Source of the DNA: Caldilineaceae bacterium
GTDB lineage: Bacteria > Chloroflexota > Anaerolineae > Caldilineales > Caldilineaceae
Direction: 5' to 3'
Length of the DNA: 64,000 nucleotides
Assembly: GCA_022823185.1 (NCBI GenBank)
Contig: JAJDXQ010000017.1
Coordinates: 1 to 64,000 of the forward strand
Shown piece after piece: positions 9,167 through 16,887 of this stretch. Both the position numbers and the translations under genes were made by a program. The notes under the pieces were generated by a model that made no database searches, was not told the DNA's origin, and saw only the letters and a program-made list of their open reading frames with translations. The number at the start of each line of letters is the position of its first letter. The first letter of the stretch is position 1.

Positions 9167-9235
9167 CGGCTGATTGTAACCTTTAGCTTCGGCTGATTGC
9201 AACCTTACTCCCCGGCTGATTGAGGGCTTCCCCTT
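9167..9235. repeat. Three 23-bp direct repeats
   Basis: The core CGGCTGATTG recurs at 9167, 9190 and 9213, exactly 23 bases apart; the first two units also share AACCTT. They sit directly in front of the ATPase start on the minus strand, where a regulator could bind. They might equally be slippage products. Confidence 0.6.
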
Positions 9236-9291
9236 CTACTGCCACTTTTCTGGAGCATCTGCCGTGCCGTAGCGATTGAACCCCTTTACCA

Positions 9292-10116
9292 GGGACCGTT
9301 GTCATTTCGGTTGAGCTAGATGAGTGTAGAAGCAAAGTGTAAGAAAGCCATGTAATGTCGTGCGAGTTTTTCGTAGCGAGTGAAGATGCGCCGGCGCCAC
9401 TTGATTTTGTTGATGAAACGTTCGACGTAGTTACGCTCTTTGTAGCGGATGCGGTCACAGTCCCGTGGTTGCTTGCGGCGGCCTCGGGGAGGGATGACCG
9501 CCTCAATCTGTTGGGCTGCGAGCAGGTCTCGCAGAGGGTCAGAGTCGTAGCCTTCGTCGGCGATGACAGCGTCAAACTCAAAGGAGGCAAGCAACGACTC
9601 AGCCTGGGTTATGTCATTGCGTTCACCTCCCGTCAATATGAACTTTAAGGGTAGGCCAAGGGCATCGACGAGGAGATGGATTTTGCTGCTGAATCCACCC
9701 CGGCTTCGCCCCAGGCACTGTTCTTGCTGTGGGCCCCCTTTTTTGAGCCGCCCGCTGCGCACATATGGGCACGCACAACTGTACTGTCCGGCATGACAGC
9801 AGCCATATCTGGGTCCTGAGCGAAATGCTTGAACATGTCGGCCCAGACACCGTTCTCTTCCCAGCGGGCAAAACGCTTGAAGACACTGTTCCACTTGCCA
9901 TAGCTGTCCGGTAATGCACGCCACTGGGCGCCGGTGCGCAGTATCCAGCAAACTGCCTCAACGAAACGGCGACACTGTTCCTCTTGCCCTGCGTAGGCAC
10001 GAGGGTGTCCTTGCAGAAACACGTACAATTTCTGCCACTGATAGTTGGCTATTCCATATGTAGACACCCTACTATCGTCGCTGAAGTGACAGAACACATC
10101 AAACGTCAACGAGACC
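9292..10116 (-). mobile_element. IS5-family (IS427-like) insertion sequence
   Basis: An element of about 825 bases whose only content is a two-frame DDE transposase. Candidate imperfect terminal inverted repeats start at 9292 and 10116 (GGGACCGTTGTCATTT against the reverse complement GGTCTCGTTGACGTTT). The right end abuts CTAG, compatible with the YTAR-type targets of this group, but the left flank reads CCAG, so the ends are tentative. Confidence 0.6.
9316..10109 (-). CDS. IS5-family transposase, read by -1 frameshift
   Basis: Two overlapping minus-strand frames (ORF1 10109 to 9645; ORF2 extending to 9316) together give one IS427-type transposase. ORF1 holds the N-terminal part with NYQWQKLYVFL, WILRTGAQWRALP and the first catalytic Asp in MPDSTVVRAH. 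ORF2 holds LGRSRGGFSSKIH, the second Asp in VIADEGYDSD, and the Glu in ERNYVERFINKIKWRRR. The frames join at A_AAA_AAG (9744 to 9738), the classical -1 slippery heptamer, in the correct phase and followed by GGGGCCC that could stall the ribosome. The element may therefore be active rather than broken. ORF1 lacks a clear ATG; a TTG or GTG start is likely. Confidence 0.78.
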
Positions 10117-10287
10117 TAGCGAGATGTTGGAATGGAACTAACAAAATGGACTGCAAGGTGGGACATAAATATCTACGTTGGGGTTTCATCAGAGGCTGTC
10201 TGCGAAATGAGACGAATCGGCGCCGCCTGTTTTGAAGATGAATAGAGACTGACGGGTTGCGTCTGGGAAGGCGGAATTCGTAGACGT

Positions 10288-10584
10288 CTACAATGAACTG
10301 GGCAACGCGAACTGCTCAACCTTGATCTCTTTGGTACGTTCGCGTACCTGCCACAAGTCATAAGCCGTCTGCAAGCCTAGCCAAGTCTCTGGAGAAGAGC
10401 CGAACGCTTGGGACAAACGCAGGGCCATGTCGACTGACAGGTCGGCTTTCCCGTTTACCAGGCTTGACAATGCCTGCCGGCTTACGCCCAGCCCTTGCGC
10501 TGCCCGCGTCACCGTCAGTCCCAACGGTTCAAGGCAGTCCCACCTTACGATCTTTCCTGGATGGGGCGGGTTGTGCATGGGCAT
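10288..10584 (-). CDS. higA: HigA-type antitoxin
   Basis: A 98-residue XRE-family helix-turn-helix protein. The start [15 protein letters not shown] is the canonical HigA/VapI opening; the HTH is [23 protein letters not shown], and the C-terminal FGSSPETWLGLQTAYDLWQV is the conserved end. It lies 12 bases downstream of higB, the toxin-first order of HigBA, and should neutralise HigB and repress the operon. Confidence 0.9.
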   Translation of the reverse strand: MPMHNPPHPGKIVRWDCLEPLGLTVTRAAQGLGVSRQALSSLVNGKADLSVDMALRLSQAFGSSPETWLGLQTAYDLWQVRERTKEIKVEQFALPSSL

Positions 10585-10769
10585 AATTTCACCTCTTTAA
10601 TGATAGTCGACGTAATCAACGTCAGCAGCATGACCATCCTCGAAACGGAAGGTTACCCGCCAGTTGCCCGACACCGTCACTGCATAGTAACCCCGAAGCC
10701 CTCCCGCTAGTGCATGCAGCCGGAATCCCGGTATATCCATATCGCGGGGCGTCCGACTTTGGTCGAGCA
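10409..10769. repeat. Direct repeat (higBA), right copy
   Basis: Matches 7388-7748 at a fixed offset of 3021. This copy lies in the intact higBA. Recombination between the copies would excise the ATPase and the IS. Confidence 0.85.
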
Positions 10770-10875
10770 TAGCAAGGATGCGTCTCAGTTTTCGAACGTG
10801 GCTTGGTGCCACTCGTCGCGATCCACGGCCATCGTAGAATGCCTTGAGGCCCCGGTGCTTGAAAGATAAGATCAC
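10597..10875 (-). CDS. higB: HigB-type toxin (RelE fold)
   Basis: A 92-residue RelE/HigB-like mRNA endonuclease. Visible family features are MILSFKHRGLKAFYDG at the start, HVRKLRRILAMLD in the helical part, DIPGFRLHALAG and the terminal GNWRVTFRFEDGHAADVDYVDYH. It starts at GTG; no ATG fits, and no strong ribosome-binding site is visible. Transcribed before higA. The paralogous copy at 7.6 kb is dead, making this the only complete module here. Confidence 0.88.
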   Translation of the reverse strand: MILSFKHRGLKAFYDGRGSRRVAPSHVRKLRRILAMLDQSRTPRDMDIPGFRLHALAGGLRGYYAVTVSGNWRVTFRFEDGHAADVDYVDYH

Positions 10876-11017
10876 ATTGGTAGTTGGTCGTGGTCACAAA
10901 ACAAGCGGCGGGAGCAGAGAGTCCATCGCCACGATATGGTCAATAATATACTAAGAATATCAGTCTTCAAAAGCATCATAGATACTTACGAGAGCGCTTA
11001 CGGGGGGTGCCTTTCGC

Positions 11018-11926
11018 TCAGTGTTGAGGGCCCTCAACCCCACCCACACGTCCGCAATAGTCCAACTGATGCGCCACATACATTAACTCCCCGCGGGCGA
11101 CCTGCCGCCGGCGCATGGCGAGCCACTCCCCGAACTCGCCAGCCTCCAATTCGGGATGCCCGCGCAGCGTCACTTCCACGAAGTGCAGGATGCAACTGAG
11201 AAAGTAGGCTTCGTCGTGGGGATAGGCCCCATCCAAAGCATGCACGACCCAATCGGAGCTGCCGGCCGCCAGCACCTCCGCACCGCACGCCCGCAAGGCG
11301 TGGAAGAGCCTGCGTCCGGTGCGGCTGTCGCCGGAGGGTTGCCCGTCGGTGATGCGCGTGTCCATCGAGCGGTGGTAGAGCGCTTCGATCTGGCCGTCCA
11401 GCGCCGGGTCGACTTCGGGCAGAAAGAGCGTCGCGCCGTCGAAGTTGATGCTGAAATAGAACAGACCGGCCGGACGCACCATCTGCAACAGGCTGGGCAG
11501 CGCCGTCGGCAGGTGCAGCAGGTCCAGCAGCGCGTGCGCGATGATCAGATCGAAGCGCTGCCTGTTTTCCCTCCGGGCCGCGAATGCGTAGAGGTCGGCC
11601 GTCTGCAATCGTACCTGCAGCCCCGCCTCCTTGCTCGAAGTCAGGTGCGCCAACCGCCGCCGGGCCGCCTCGATATTTTCCTCTTCGCTATCGATCGCAG
11701 TGTAGGCAACCTCATAGCTTGAGTCAGAAAACAACTCCCACTCGACAACGCGTTCGACCATCGTGCCGATGCCCGCGCCCACTTCGAGCACGCGCAAGGG
11801 CCGGTCCGGCGGCAGTGCGCCAGCCACAGCGTCGGCCAGCGTCTGCCAGACGCGCCGGTTGAGCGCGCGGTCGTCTACGGTGCGCTTGGAGGCCAGGTAG
11901 CGGGTGAAATCGAAGGCGTCGGTCAT
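11018..11926 (-). CDS. SAM-dependent methyltransferase
   Basis: A class I methyltransferase of 302 residues, last gene of the six-gene operon. Motif I is RVLEVGAGIGTM near residue 45, the acidic adenosine-contacting residue is in YTAIDSEEENI, and motif IV-like FDLIIAHALLDLL follows. The N-terminus (FTRYLASKRTVDDRALNRRVW) and the C-terminal ELMYVAHQLDY form a distinctive context-specific subfamily often annotated only as class I methyltransferase. Spaced 15 bases from the upstream glycosyltransferase, so the methyl acceptor is probably the operon product. Confidence 0.85.
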   Translation of the reverse strand: MTDAFDFTRYLASKRTVDDRALNRRVWQTLADAVAGALPPDRPLRVLEVGAGIGTMVERVVEWELFSDSSYEVAYTAIDSEEENIEAARRRLAHLTSSKEAGLQVRLQTADLYAFAARRENRQRFDLIIAHALLDLLHLPTALPSLLQMVRPAGLFYFSINFDGATLFLPEVDPALDGQIEALYHRSMDTRITDGQPSGDSRTGRRLFHALRACGAEVLAAGSSDWVVHALDGAYPHDEAYFLSCILHFVEVTLRGHPELEAGEFGEWLAMRRRQVARGELMYVAHQLDYCGRVGGVEGPQH

Positions 11927-11941
11927 GTCAGGCTCTGTTGG

Positions 11942-13045
11942 TCACCGGACGCAGGCTGCCAGGAACTCGCGTATCTTCGCCGCGGAGTCCGCCCAGCGCG
12001 GGTGGGAATCGAAGCGCTGCCGGGCGTTGCGGCCCAGCTCGGCCAGCTGCTCCCTGTCCTTGGCCAGGCCGGACAGATGCGCGGCGATGCCGTCCGCGTC
12101 CGCTGGCTCAACCGTGAATCCGTTGACGCCGTGGCTGACGATCTCGCCGCCGCCGCCGTGAACACCGGCCAGCGCCGGCAGGCCGAAGGCCATCGCCTCT
12201 AGGTATACAATCCCGAACCCCTCGTAAGACGGCGCCGCCAGCAGGTGCGCGGCGCTGTACTGCCGCGTCAGCTCGCCGTCCGATACGCGTCCGTGCAGGC
12301 GGATGTTCCCATCCAGTCCGGCTGCGTTGATCTGTTTGCGCACCCCGGCGGCATAAGCGCCATCAACCGCACTGTCTCCGATGACGTCCAGCCGCCAGTC
12401 TGTCCGCGGCAGACGGGTGAGCGCTGCGATCAGATGGTGCAGCCCCTTGCGCGGGATCAGATTGCCGACGAACAGGACGCGCAGCGGGCCAGCGTCGCTC
12501 TGCCTGGCGCGGATCAACTCGGCCGCCGCGCGCTCGTCCGGCGCCGGCAGATGGTCCGCGGCCGGGTACGCGACCACGCCGCCCAACGGAGCCAGGTTAT
12601 CACTCTCTCCTCGCAGTCCGGCCACCGCCTGCCGGGTCGTCCGGCTGTTGAAGATGAAGCCGTCCACCGAGCGCAGATAGGCGCGTTCGACCGCACGATA
12701 AAGCGGCAGCAGACGACGCGGGTGCTGTTCACTGCTGCGCAGGTGATGCACGATGCTGATCAGGGGATAGCGGGGTTGGCGCCGGCGCAGCCTCCGGTTG
12801 ACCAGCGCCAGCGATGGATGGTTCAACTCGTCCTGCAAGAGAATGTCCACGCGCAGGTCGCGCAAACGCCGGTGCAGGCGCAATGAGAGGTTGTCGGCCA
12901 GATGCGCCGGATAGCTGCGCCAGGGGAGCGACACGATCTCGACCGCATCGCCGGCCTGGCGCAGATGCTCGACCAGCTTGCGATCGTACAGATAGCCGCC
13001 AGAGAGGGTATCCAGGGAGCCGTAAATCAGCAGGCCGATGCGCAT
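11942..13045 (-). CDS. GT-B glycosyltransferase, family 4
   Basis: A 367-residue GT4-type enzyme. The N-terminal Rossmann half has GSLDTLSGGYLYDRKLVEHLR, a donor-independent acceptor loop, and the C-terminal half has LFVGNLIPRKGLHHLIAAL, then the retaining-GT motif around APSYEGFGIVYLEAMAFGLPALA (the E-x7-E type motif) and EIVSHGVNGFTVEP. It starts 19 bases after the PTPS gene. Predicted cytoplasmic; transfers an activated sugar, possibly onto the pterin- or pyrimidine-like product of the operon. Confidence 0.88.
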   Translation of the reverse strand: MRIGLLIYGSLDTLSGGYLYDRKLVEHLRQAGDAVEIVSLPWRSYPAHLADNLSLRLHRRLRDLRVDILLQDELNHPSLALVNRRLRRRQPRYPLISIVHHLRSSEQHPRRLLPLYRAVERAYLRSVDGFIFNSRTTRQAVAGLRGESDNLAPLGGVVAYPAADHLPAPDERAAAELIRARQSDAGPLRVLFVGNLIPRKGLHHLIAALTRLPRTDWRLDVIGDSAVDGAYAAGVRKQINAAGLDGNIRLHGRVSDGELTRQYSAAHLLAAPSYEGFGIVYLEAMAFGLPALAGVHGGGGEIVSHGVNGFTVEPADADGIAAHLSGLAKDREQLAELGRNARQRFDSHPRWADSAAKIREFLAACVR

Positions 13046-13064
13046 GGGCCGCGGGAGCTCGTGG

Positions 13065-13454
13065 TCAGCGGCCGCCGTTGCGCTCCACCCGGTAGGAGGC
13101 CCAGGCGATTTCGTTTTCCCAGATGCGGGCGGTGATCGCGCCGATATTGGCGGCGTTCAGGCCATCGGAAAAGCTGTTGCCTACGATGCGGCAAAAGTGC
13201 TCGATGCTCGGATTGAGGCCGTCGAATTCCGGCAGTTCATTGAGCGTCTTGTCGCGATAGCGGGCCGCCAACTCTTCCAACAGCTCCTCTACATGATCGA
13301 TATCCACCAGGTAGCCGTGCTGGTTCAGTTCCACGCCTTCCAAAAGAAACTCCAGCCGGTAGTGATGGGAATGCTTGTGATTTTCCGGCCCCCAGTCGCC
13401 GCCGATGAGAAAATGCTGGGCGACAAAGTCCCGCTGCACTGCCAATCTGTACAT
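13065..13454 (-). CDS. 6-pyruvoyltetrahydropterin synthase family protein
   Basis: A 129-residue T-fold enzyme of the PTPS/QueD family. The zinc-binding histidines are visible as FVAQHFLIGG and HSHHYRLEFLLEG. The usual catalytic Cys four residues before the HxH pair is replaced by Glu (E-N-H-K-H-S-H), as in PTPS-III enzymes that make 6-hydroxymethyl-dihydropterin. The C-terminal NPSIEHFCRIVGN and ARIWENEIAWASYR segments correspond to the PT-E and catalytic His/Glu regions. It lies between the dehydrogenase and glycosyltransferase in a co-directional operon with a GTP cyclohydrolase II, an unusual pairing since classical PTPS use GTP cyclohydrolase I product. Confidence 0.82.
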   Translation of the reverse strand: MYRLAVQRDFVAQHFLIGGDWGPENHKHSHHYRLEFLLEGVELNQHGYLVDIDHVEELLEELAARYRDKTLNELPEFDGLNPSIEHFCRIVGNSFSDGLNAANIGAITARIWENEIAWASYRVERNGGR

Positions 13455-13545
13455 CGAATCGATCCTTTCGTCCGGCGTCTTGGCTTCTGGCTTTCCGTCT
13501 TCAGCAGCGCGGTCGCGATGTTCACTGAAAACGAAGAACTGTTTG

Positions 13546-14640
13546 CTAGAAGTTGTAGTCGAGAATGACCTGCAAAGTCTGCTCCGGGCGGCTGTCGATC
13601 AGCTTGTAGGCTTCAGCGGCCTGCTCCAGCGGGAACCGGTGCGAGATCAGCTCCTCTGCCGGCAACTTTGCCAGCAGCTGCCAAGCGCTCTCCATGCGGC
13701 GGGCCTTCGTCCAGCGGCCGCGCAGGTGGGGAGCGACTGTGCTCACCTGGCTGCTGATCAGGCGGACGCGGTTGCGGTGAAAGGAGCCGCCCAACTGGAG
13801 CGCGGCCGCCTTGGTCCCGTACCAGGAGCCGACCACGATGCGGCTGTCGAAACCGGCTGCCGAGACCGCCGCATCCAAAGCAGTGGGCTGGCCCGAGAGT
13901 TCATAGAGCAGATCGACGCCGCGCCGTTCTCCCGCATCTGCCAGCGCCTCCTGCAGCAGGGCAGGGCCGCCGGCGCCGCTGGGGTCGATGGCTTCGCTCG
14001 CGCCCAGCCGCAGGGCCAGACGCCGCCGGCGCGGCAGTGGGTCCACCGCGATCAGCGCATCCAGCGGAAACTGTGCCAGCAGAGCGGTCGTCAGCAGCCC
14101 GACGACACCCAGCCCCATCACCGCGACCCGCTCGCCCACCAGCGGCGCGCCGTCCATCACCAGGTTGACGGCCGTCTCGGCATTGGGCAGCAGCGCGGCC
14201 TGCGCCGGCGGCATCCCTTCGGGCACCGGCAGGAGCGCCTGCGGGCTGGCGCAGAAGTGGCTCTCGTGGGGATGGAAGGCGAAGTAGTAACGGCTGTCCT
14301 TTGTGCCTGCTGCGTCTACTGATCCATCTGCTTCCGTTGTCTCTACCTGCCGAGCTAGCGGGCCGGCGCCTTCACAGATGCGCCCTACGCAAGCATAGCC
14401 GTACTTGAGCGGATAGCTTACTTCGCCGGTCAGCCCGGCAATCGAACTGTCAACGGCCATGCCGGCGGGGACCTGCCCGCGGTAAAAGAGCATCTCCGTG
14501 CCGGCGCTGATGGCGGAGACGACCGTTTCGATCAGCAGCTCGCCGTCCTGAGGCGGCGCCATCTCTTCCCCGCATACCTCGACCGCGCCCGGCGCTGTAA
14601 ACAGCACTGCACGCCGCTCGACACGATTGGAAGGATGCAT
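13546..14640 (-). CDS. Zinc-type alcohol dehydrogenase (MDR) homologue
   Basis: A 364-residue medium-chain dehydrogenase/reductase. The N-terminal GroES-like half includes VSAISAGTEMLFYRGQVP and YGYACVGRI; the nucleotide-binding half has VAVMGLGVVGLLTTALLAQFPLDALIAVDPLPRRR. The usual catalytic Cys-His zinc site is not evident (SAISAGTE replaces the Cys motif), so it may be a zinc-free member. The ATG overlaps the stop of the RibA-RibD fusion by one base (TAATG), indicating coupled translation with that enzyme. Confidence 0.85.
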   Translation of the reverse strand: MHPSNRVERRAVLFTAPGAVEVCGEEMAPPQDGELLIETVVSAISAGTEMLFYRGQVPAGMAVDSSIAGLTGEVSYPLKYGYACVGRICEGAGPLARQVETTEADGSVDAAGTKDSRYYFAFHPHESHFCASPQALLPVPEGMPPAQAALLPNAETAVNLVMDGAPLVGERVAVMGLGVVGLLTTALLAQFPLDALIAVDPLPRRRRLALRLGASEAIDPSGAGGPALLQEALADAGERRGVDLLYELSGQPTALDAAVSAAGFDSRIVVGSWYGTKAAALQLGGSFHRNRVRLISSQVSTVAPHLRGRWTKARRMESAWQLLAKLPAEELISHRFPLEQAAEAYKLIDSRPEQTLQVILDYNF

Positions 14641-16163
14641 TACGCGCCGGACCTGCCGTTCCGGGCAGTTCTCTCCCCGAACTCCCCCCACAGGACGGTA
14701 TCGGTCGCCAGCTGCACCTGCTGGACATTCTGCAGCCGCGGCATCACGGCGCCGGATTCGTCTCCCGCGCGCGCTGGCTGGATCACCTGGTATCCGCCCA
14801 GAAAGACCGGCGCGATCGTGATCACGGCATAGTCCGCCAAACCGTTTTCCAGGAAACTCGTCAGAACGCGGGCGCCCCCTTCGACCATCAGCGAACCGAT
14901 GCCCTCGGCGCCGAGTTGGGTGAGGAGCGCGGCCAAATCCACGCGGCCTTCACTGTCTGCGGGCAGAGTCAGGATACGTGCGCCGGCCTCTTCCAGGTGT
15001 CTACGGCGAGATGACCGCGCGCCCTCGGGCGTGGTCGCGATCCAGGCGCGGCCGTGCAGAAGACGGGCATCCGGCGGCATGCGCAGCAGGGAATCGACGA
15101 TCACCGGCTGGGGGCTGTCACCGGAAACCAGCCGCACCGTCAATGCGGGATTGTCGGCCAGCACCGTTTCGATGCCGACCAGAATCGCGCTGTGTACGGC
15201 CCGCAGCGCGTGGGTCATCGTCAGAGAGGCGGGGCCGCTGATAGGGAAGGCCGTTCCCTGATCGGTGGTGAGGCAACCGTCCAGGCTTTGGGCATAACTC
15301 AGGGTGACAAACGGCCAGGGAGAGAGAGGTGATGCATTCTTTCTCCCTTTTTCTCTTTCCTCACCGCGGACATGGCTCTGGATGCGGGTACGCAAGCCAT
15401 CGAGTTGCGGCCGATACGCTTCCGCCTGGCCATGCGTGAGCTGTTCACTCTCGCCACGCTTCTCTTCGCCCTCTTCGACTGTCTCCGGCTCGCCCTGCCC
15501 GTTCAGCCTGATGACGTGGCGCATCCGGGCGACCTTCGTCTCCAGATAGGCGCGGTTTTCCGGATTCGACCGCATCTGCAGGGGGATCCGTTCTCGCACG
15601 TCGATACCCAGCCCCGCCAGCCCTTCGATCTTGGCCGGGTTGTTCGTCAACAACCGCACCGACCGAACGTCCAACTCCTGCAGGATCAGGGCGGCGGCCG
15701 TATAGTCCCGCTCGTCGGCCTGGTGGCCCAAAAGCAGGTTGGCGTCAACCGTGTCATAGCCTTCATCCTGCAGATTGTAGGCGCGCAGCTTCTCCTCCAG
15801 GCCGATGCCCCGCCCCTCCTGCCGCAGATAGATGAGCGCGCCCCGTCCTTCCGCGGCGATCGCCTCTATCGCCCGCGTCAACTGCTCGCCGCAGTCGCAG
15901 CGTTGCGAGCCCAGCACGTCCCCGGTGAAACATTCCGAATGGATGCGGACAAGCAGATCCTCGCCCTCGGCGTCCCCGAGCACCAGGGCCAAGTGATTCT
16001 TTTCGTCCCACGCGCTGTAAAAGTGATGCAGGTAGAAAGCGCCGTCCGCAGTCGGGATGCGGGCCGTGACCGTACGTTTCACCGCCATCCGCGGGCGGCA
16101 AGGCGGGCCATTCTTCGATTCAGAGGAGCCCGGAGGGCGCCCGGCAACGGTTGTATCCGACAT
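14640..16163 (-). CDS. ribA: GTP cyclohydrolase II - RibD reductase fusion
   Basis: Two enzymes in one 507-residue chain. Residues about 27-225 are GTP cyclohydrolase II: zinc cysteines C78, C89 and C91 in ECFTGDVLGSQRCDCGEQL and the catalytic LRQEGRGIGLEEKLRAYNLQ. A charged linker of about 60 residues follows. Residues about 290-500 are a RibD_C/DHFR-like reductase (PFVTLSYAQSLDGCLTT, HALRAVHSAILVGIETVLADNP, LMVEGGARVLTSFL). Chemistry: GTP to 2,5-diamino-6-ribosylamino-pyrimidinone phosphate, then ribose-to-ribityl reduction. No RibB, deaminase, RibE or RibH is nearby and no FMN riboswitch precedes it, so the pathway may not be riboflavin. Start at 16163 or an internal ATG at 16088. Confidence 0.87.
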   Translation of the reverse strand: MSDTTVAGRPPGSSESKNGPPCRPRMAVKRTVTARIPTADGAFYLHHFYSAWDEKNHLALVLGDAEGEDLLVRIHSECFTGDVLGSQRCDCGEQLTRAIEAIAAEGRGALIYLRQEGRGIGLEEKLRAYNLQDEGYDTVDANLLLGHQADERDYTAAALILQELDVRSVRLLTNNPAKIEGLAGLGIDVRERIPLQMRSNPENRAYLETKVARMRHVIRLNGQGEPETVEEGEEKRGESEQLTHGQAEAYRPQLDGLRTRIQSHVRGEEREKGRKNASPLSPWPFVTLSYAQSLDGCLTTDQGTAFPISGPASLTMTHALRAVHSAILVGIETVLADNPALTVRLVSGDSPQPVIVDSLLRMPPDARLLHGRAWIATTPEGARSSRRRHLEEAGARILTLPADSEGRVDLAALLTQLGAEGIGSLMVEGGARVLTSFLENGLADYAVITIAPVFLGGYQVIQPARAGDESGAVMPRLQNVQQVQLATDTVLWGEFGERTARNGRSGA

Positions 16164-16182
16164 TTGCTTGTGGCGACTGGCG

Positions 16183-16809
16183 CTAGCTGAACCGTTCCTC
16201 CAGCCAGGGGTCCCCCTCCATGTGGTAACCGTAGCGTTCCCAAAAGCCGGGCTGGTCGCCGCGCAAAAACTCCAATCCCCGCAGCCATTTGGCGCTCTTC
16301 CAGAAATATTTCTTCGGCACCAGCAGCCGCAGAGGATAGCCGTGGTCCGGTTCGATCGCCTTGCCCTGATAGAGATAGGCGAGCATCGTGTCATCGTCGT
16401 CGAGCACATCCAGGGCGATATTTGTCGTATAGCCGCCGTCGCAATGGGCCATCACGTGTGTGGCTGCCGGGTCGACTTCGATGTGACGCAAAAACGCCCG
16501 CCACGGCACACCCGTCCAGGTCGTGTCCAGTTTGCTCCAGCGGGTAACGCAGTGGATGTCAACGGTCTGGGTTTTGGTCGGCAGCGCCATCAACTCATCC
16601 CAGGAGAAGCGCTTCTCCTGGGCAAGCCCGGAGATCGACAGGTCCCAACCATCCAGCGAGGCGTAATGAAAGGTCGGCCCGTAGGTCAACACCGGAAACT
16701 TTTTGGTTACAAACTGGCCCGGCGGCACCCGCTCTTCGCGGGGATTGGTGGGCAGATTCTTGACCCGCTTCAGCCGTTCGACTTTGCGAAAAGGATTTTC
16801 AATACGCAT
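16183..16809 (-). CDS. Sulfite oxidase-like molybdopterin oxidoreductase
   Basis: A 208-residue soluble protein containing only the molybdopterin-binding domain of the sulfite oxidase/YedY family. The molybdenum-ligating Cys is in [30 protein letters not shown] and [20 protein letters not shown] are also family motifs. No signal peptide or twin-arginine motif is visible, so it appears cytoplasmic, unlike MsrP. First gene of a six-gene operon, 19 bases upstream of the RibA-RibD fusion. Its substrate is unknown; it may oxidise or reduce the pathway intermediate. Confidence 0.85.
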   Translation of the reverse strand: MRIENPFRKVERLKRVKNLPTNPREERVPPGQFVTKKFPVLTYGPTFHYASLDGWDLSISGLAQEKRFSWDELMALPTKTQTVDIHCVTRWSKLDTTWTGVPWRAFLRHIEVDPAATHVMAHCDGGYTTNIALDVLDDDDTMLAYLYQGKAIEPDHGYPLRLLVPKKYFWKSAKWLRGLEFLRGDQPGFWERYGYHMEGDPWLEERFS

Positions 16810-16887
16810 CGTTTATCTCCATATCGCGGACAGTGAAAGTGAACCCCATCCCACTCTGCCGCAGTTGCAGTCGCTCACCGCGAGCCA

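Noticed and set aside
10280-10291. 12-bp palindrome GTAGACGTCTAC at the higA end
   Set aside because: A single short palindrome overlapping the stop codon; no second copy or context to support a binding site.
16164-16182. FMN riboswitch ahead of the RibA-RibD fusion
   Set aside because: Only 19 bases separate it from the preceding gene, too short for the aptamer, and none of its conserved blocks is seen upstream of the operon.
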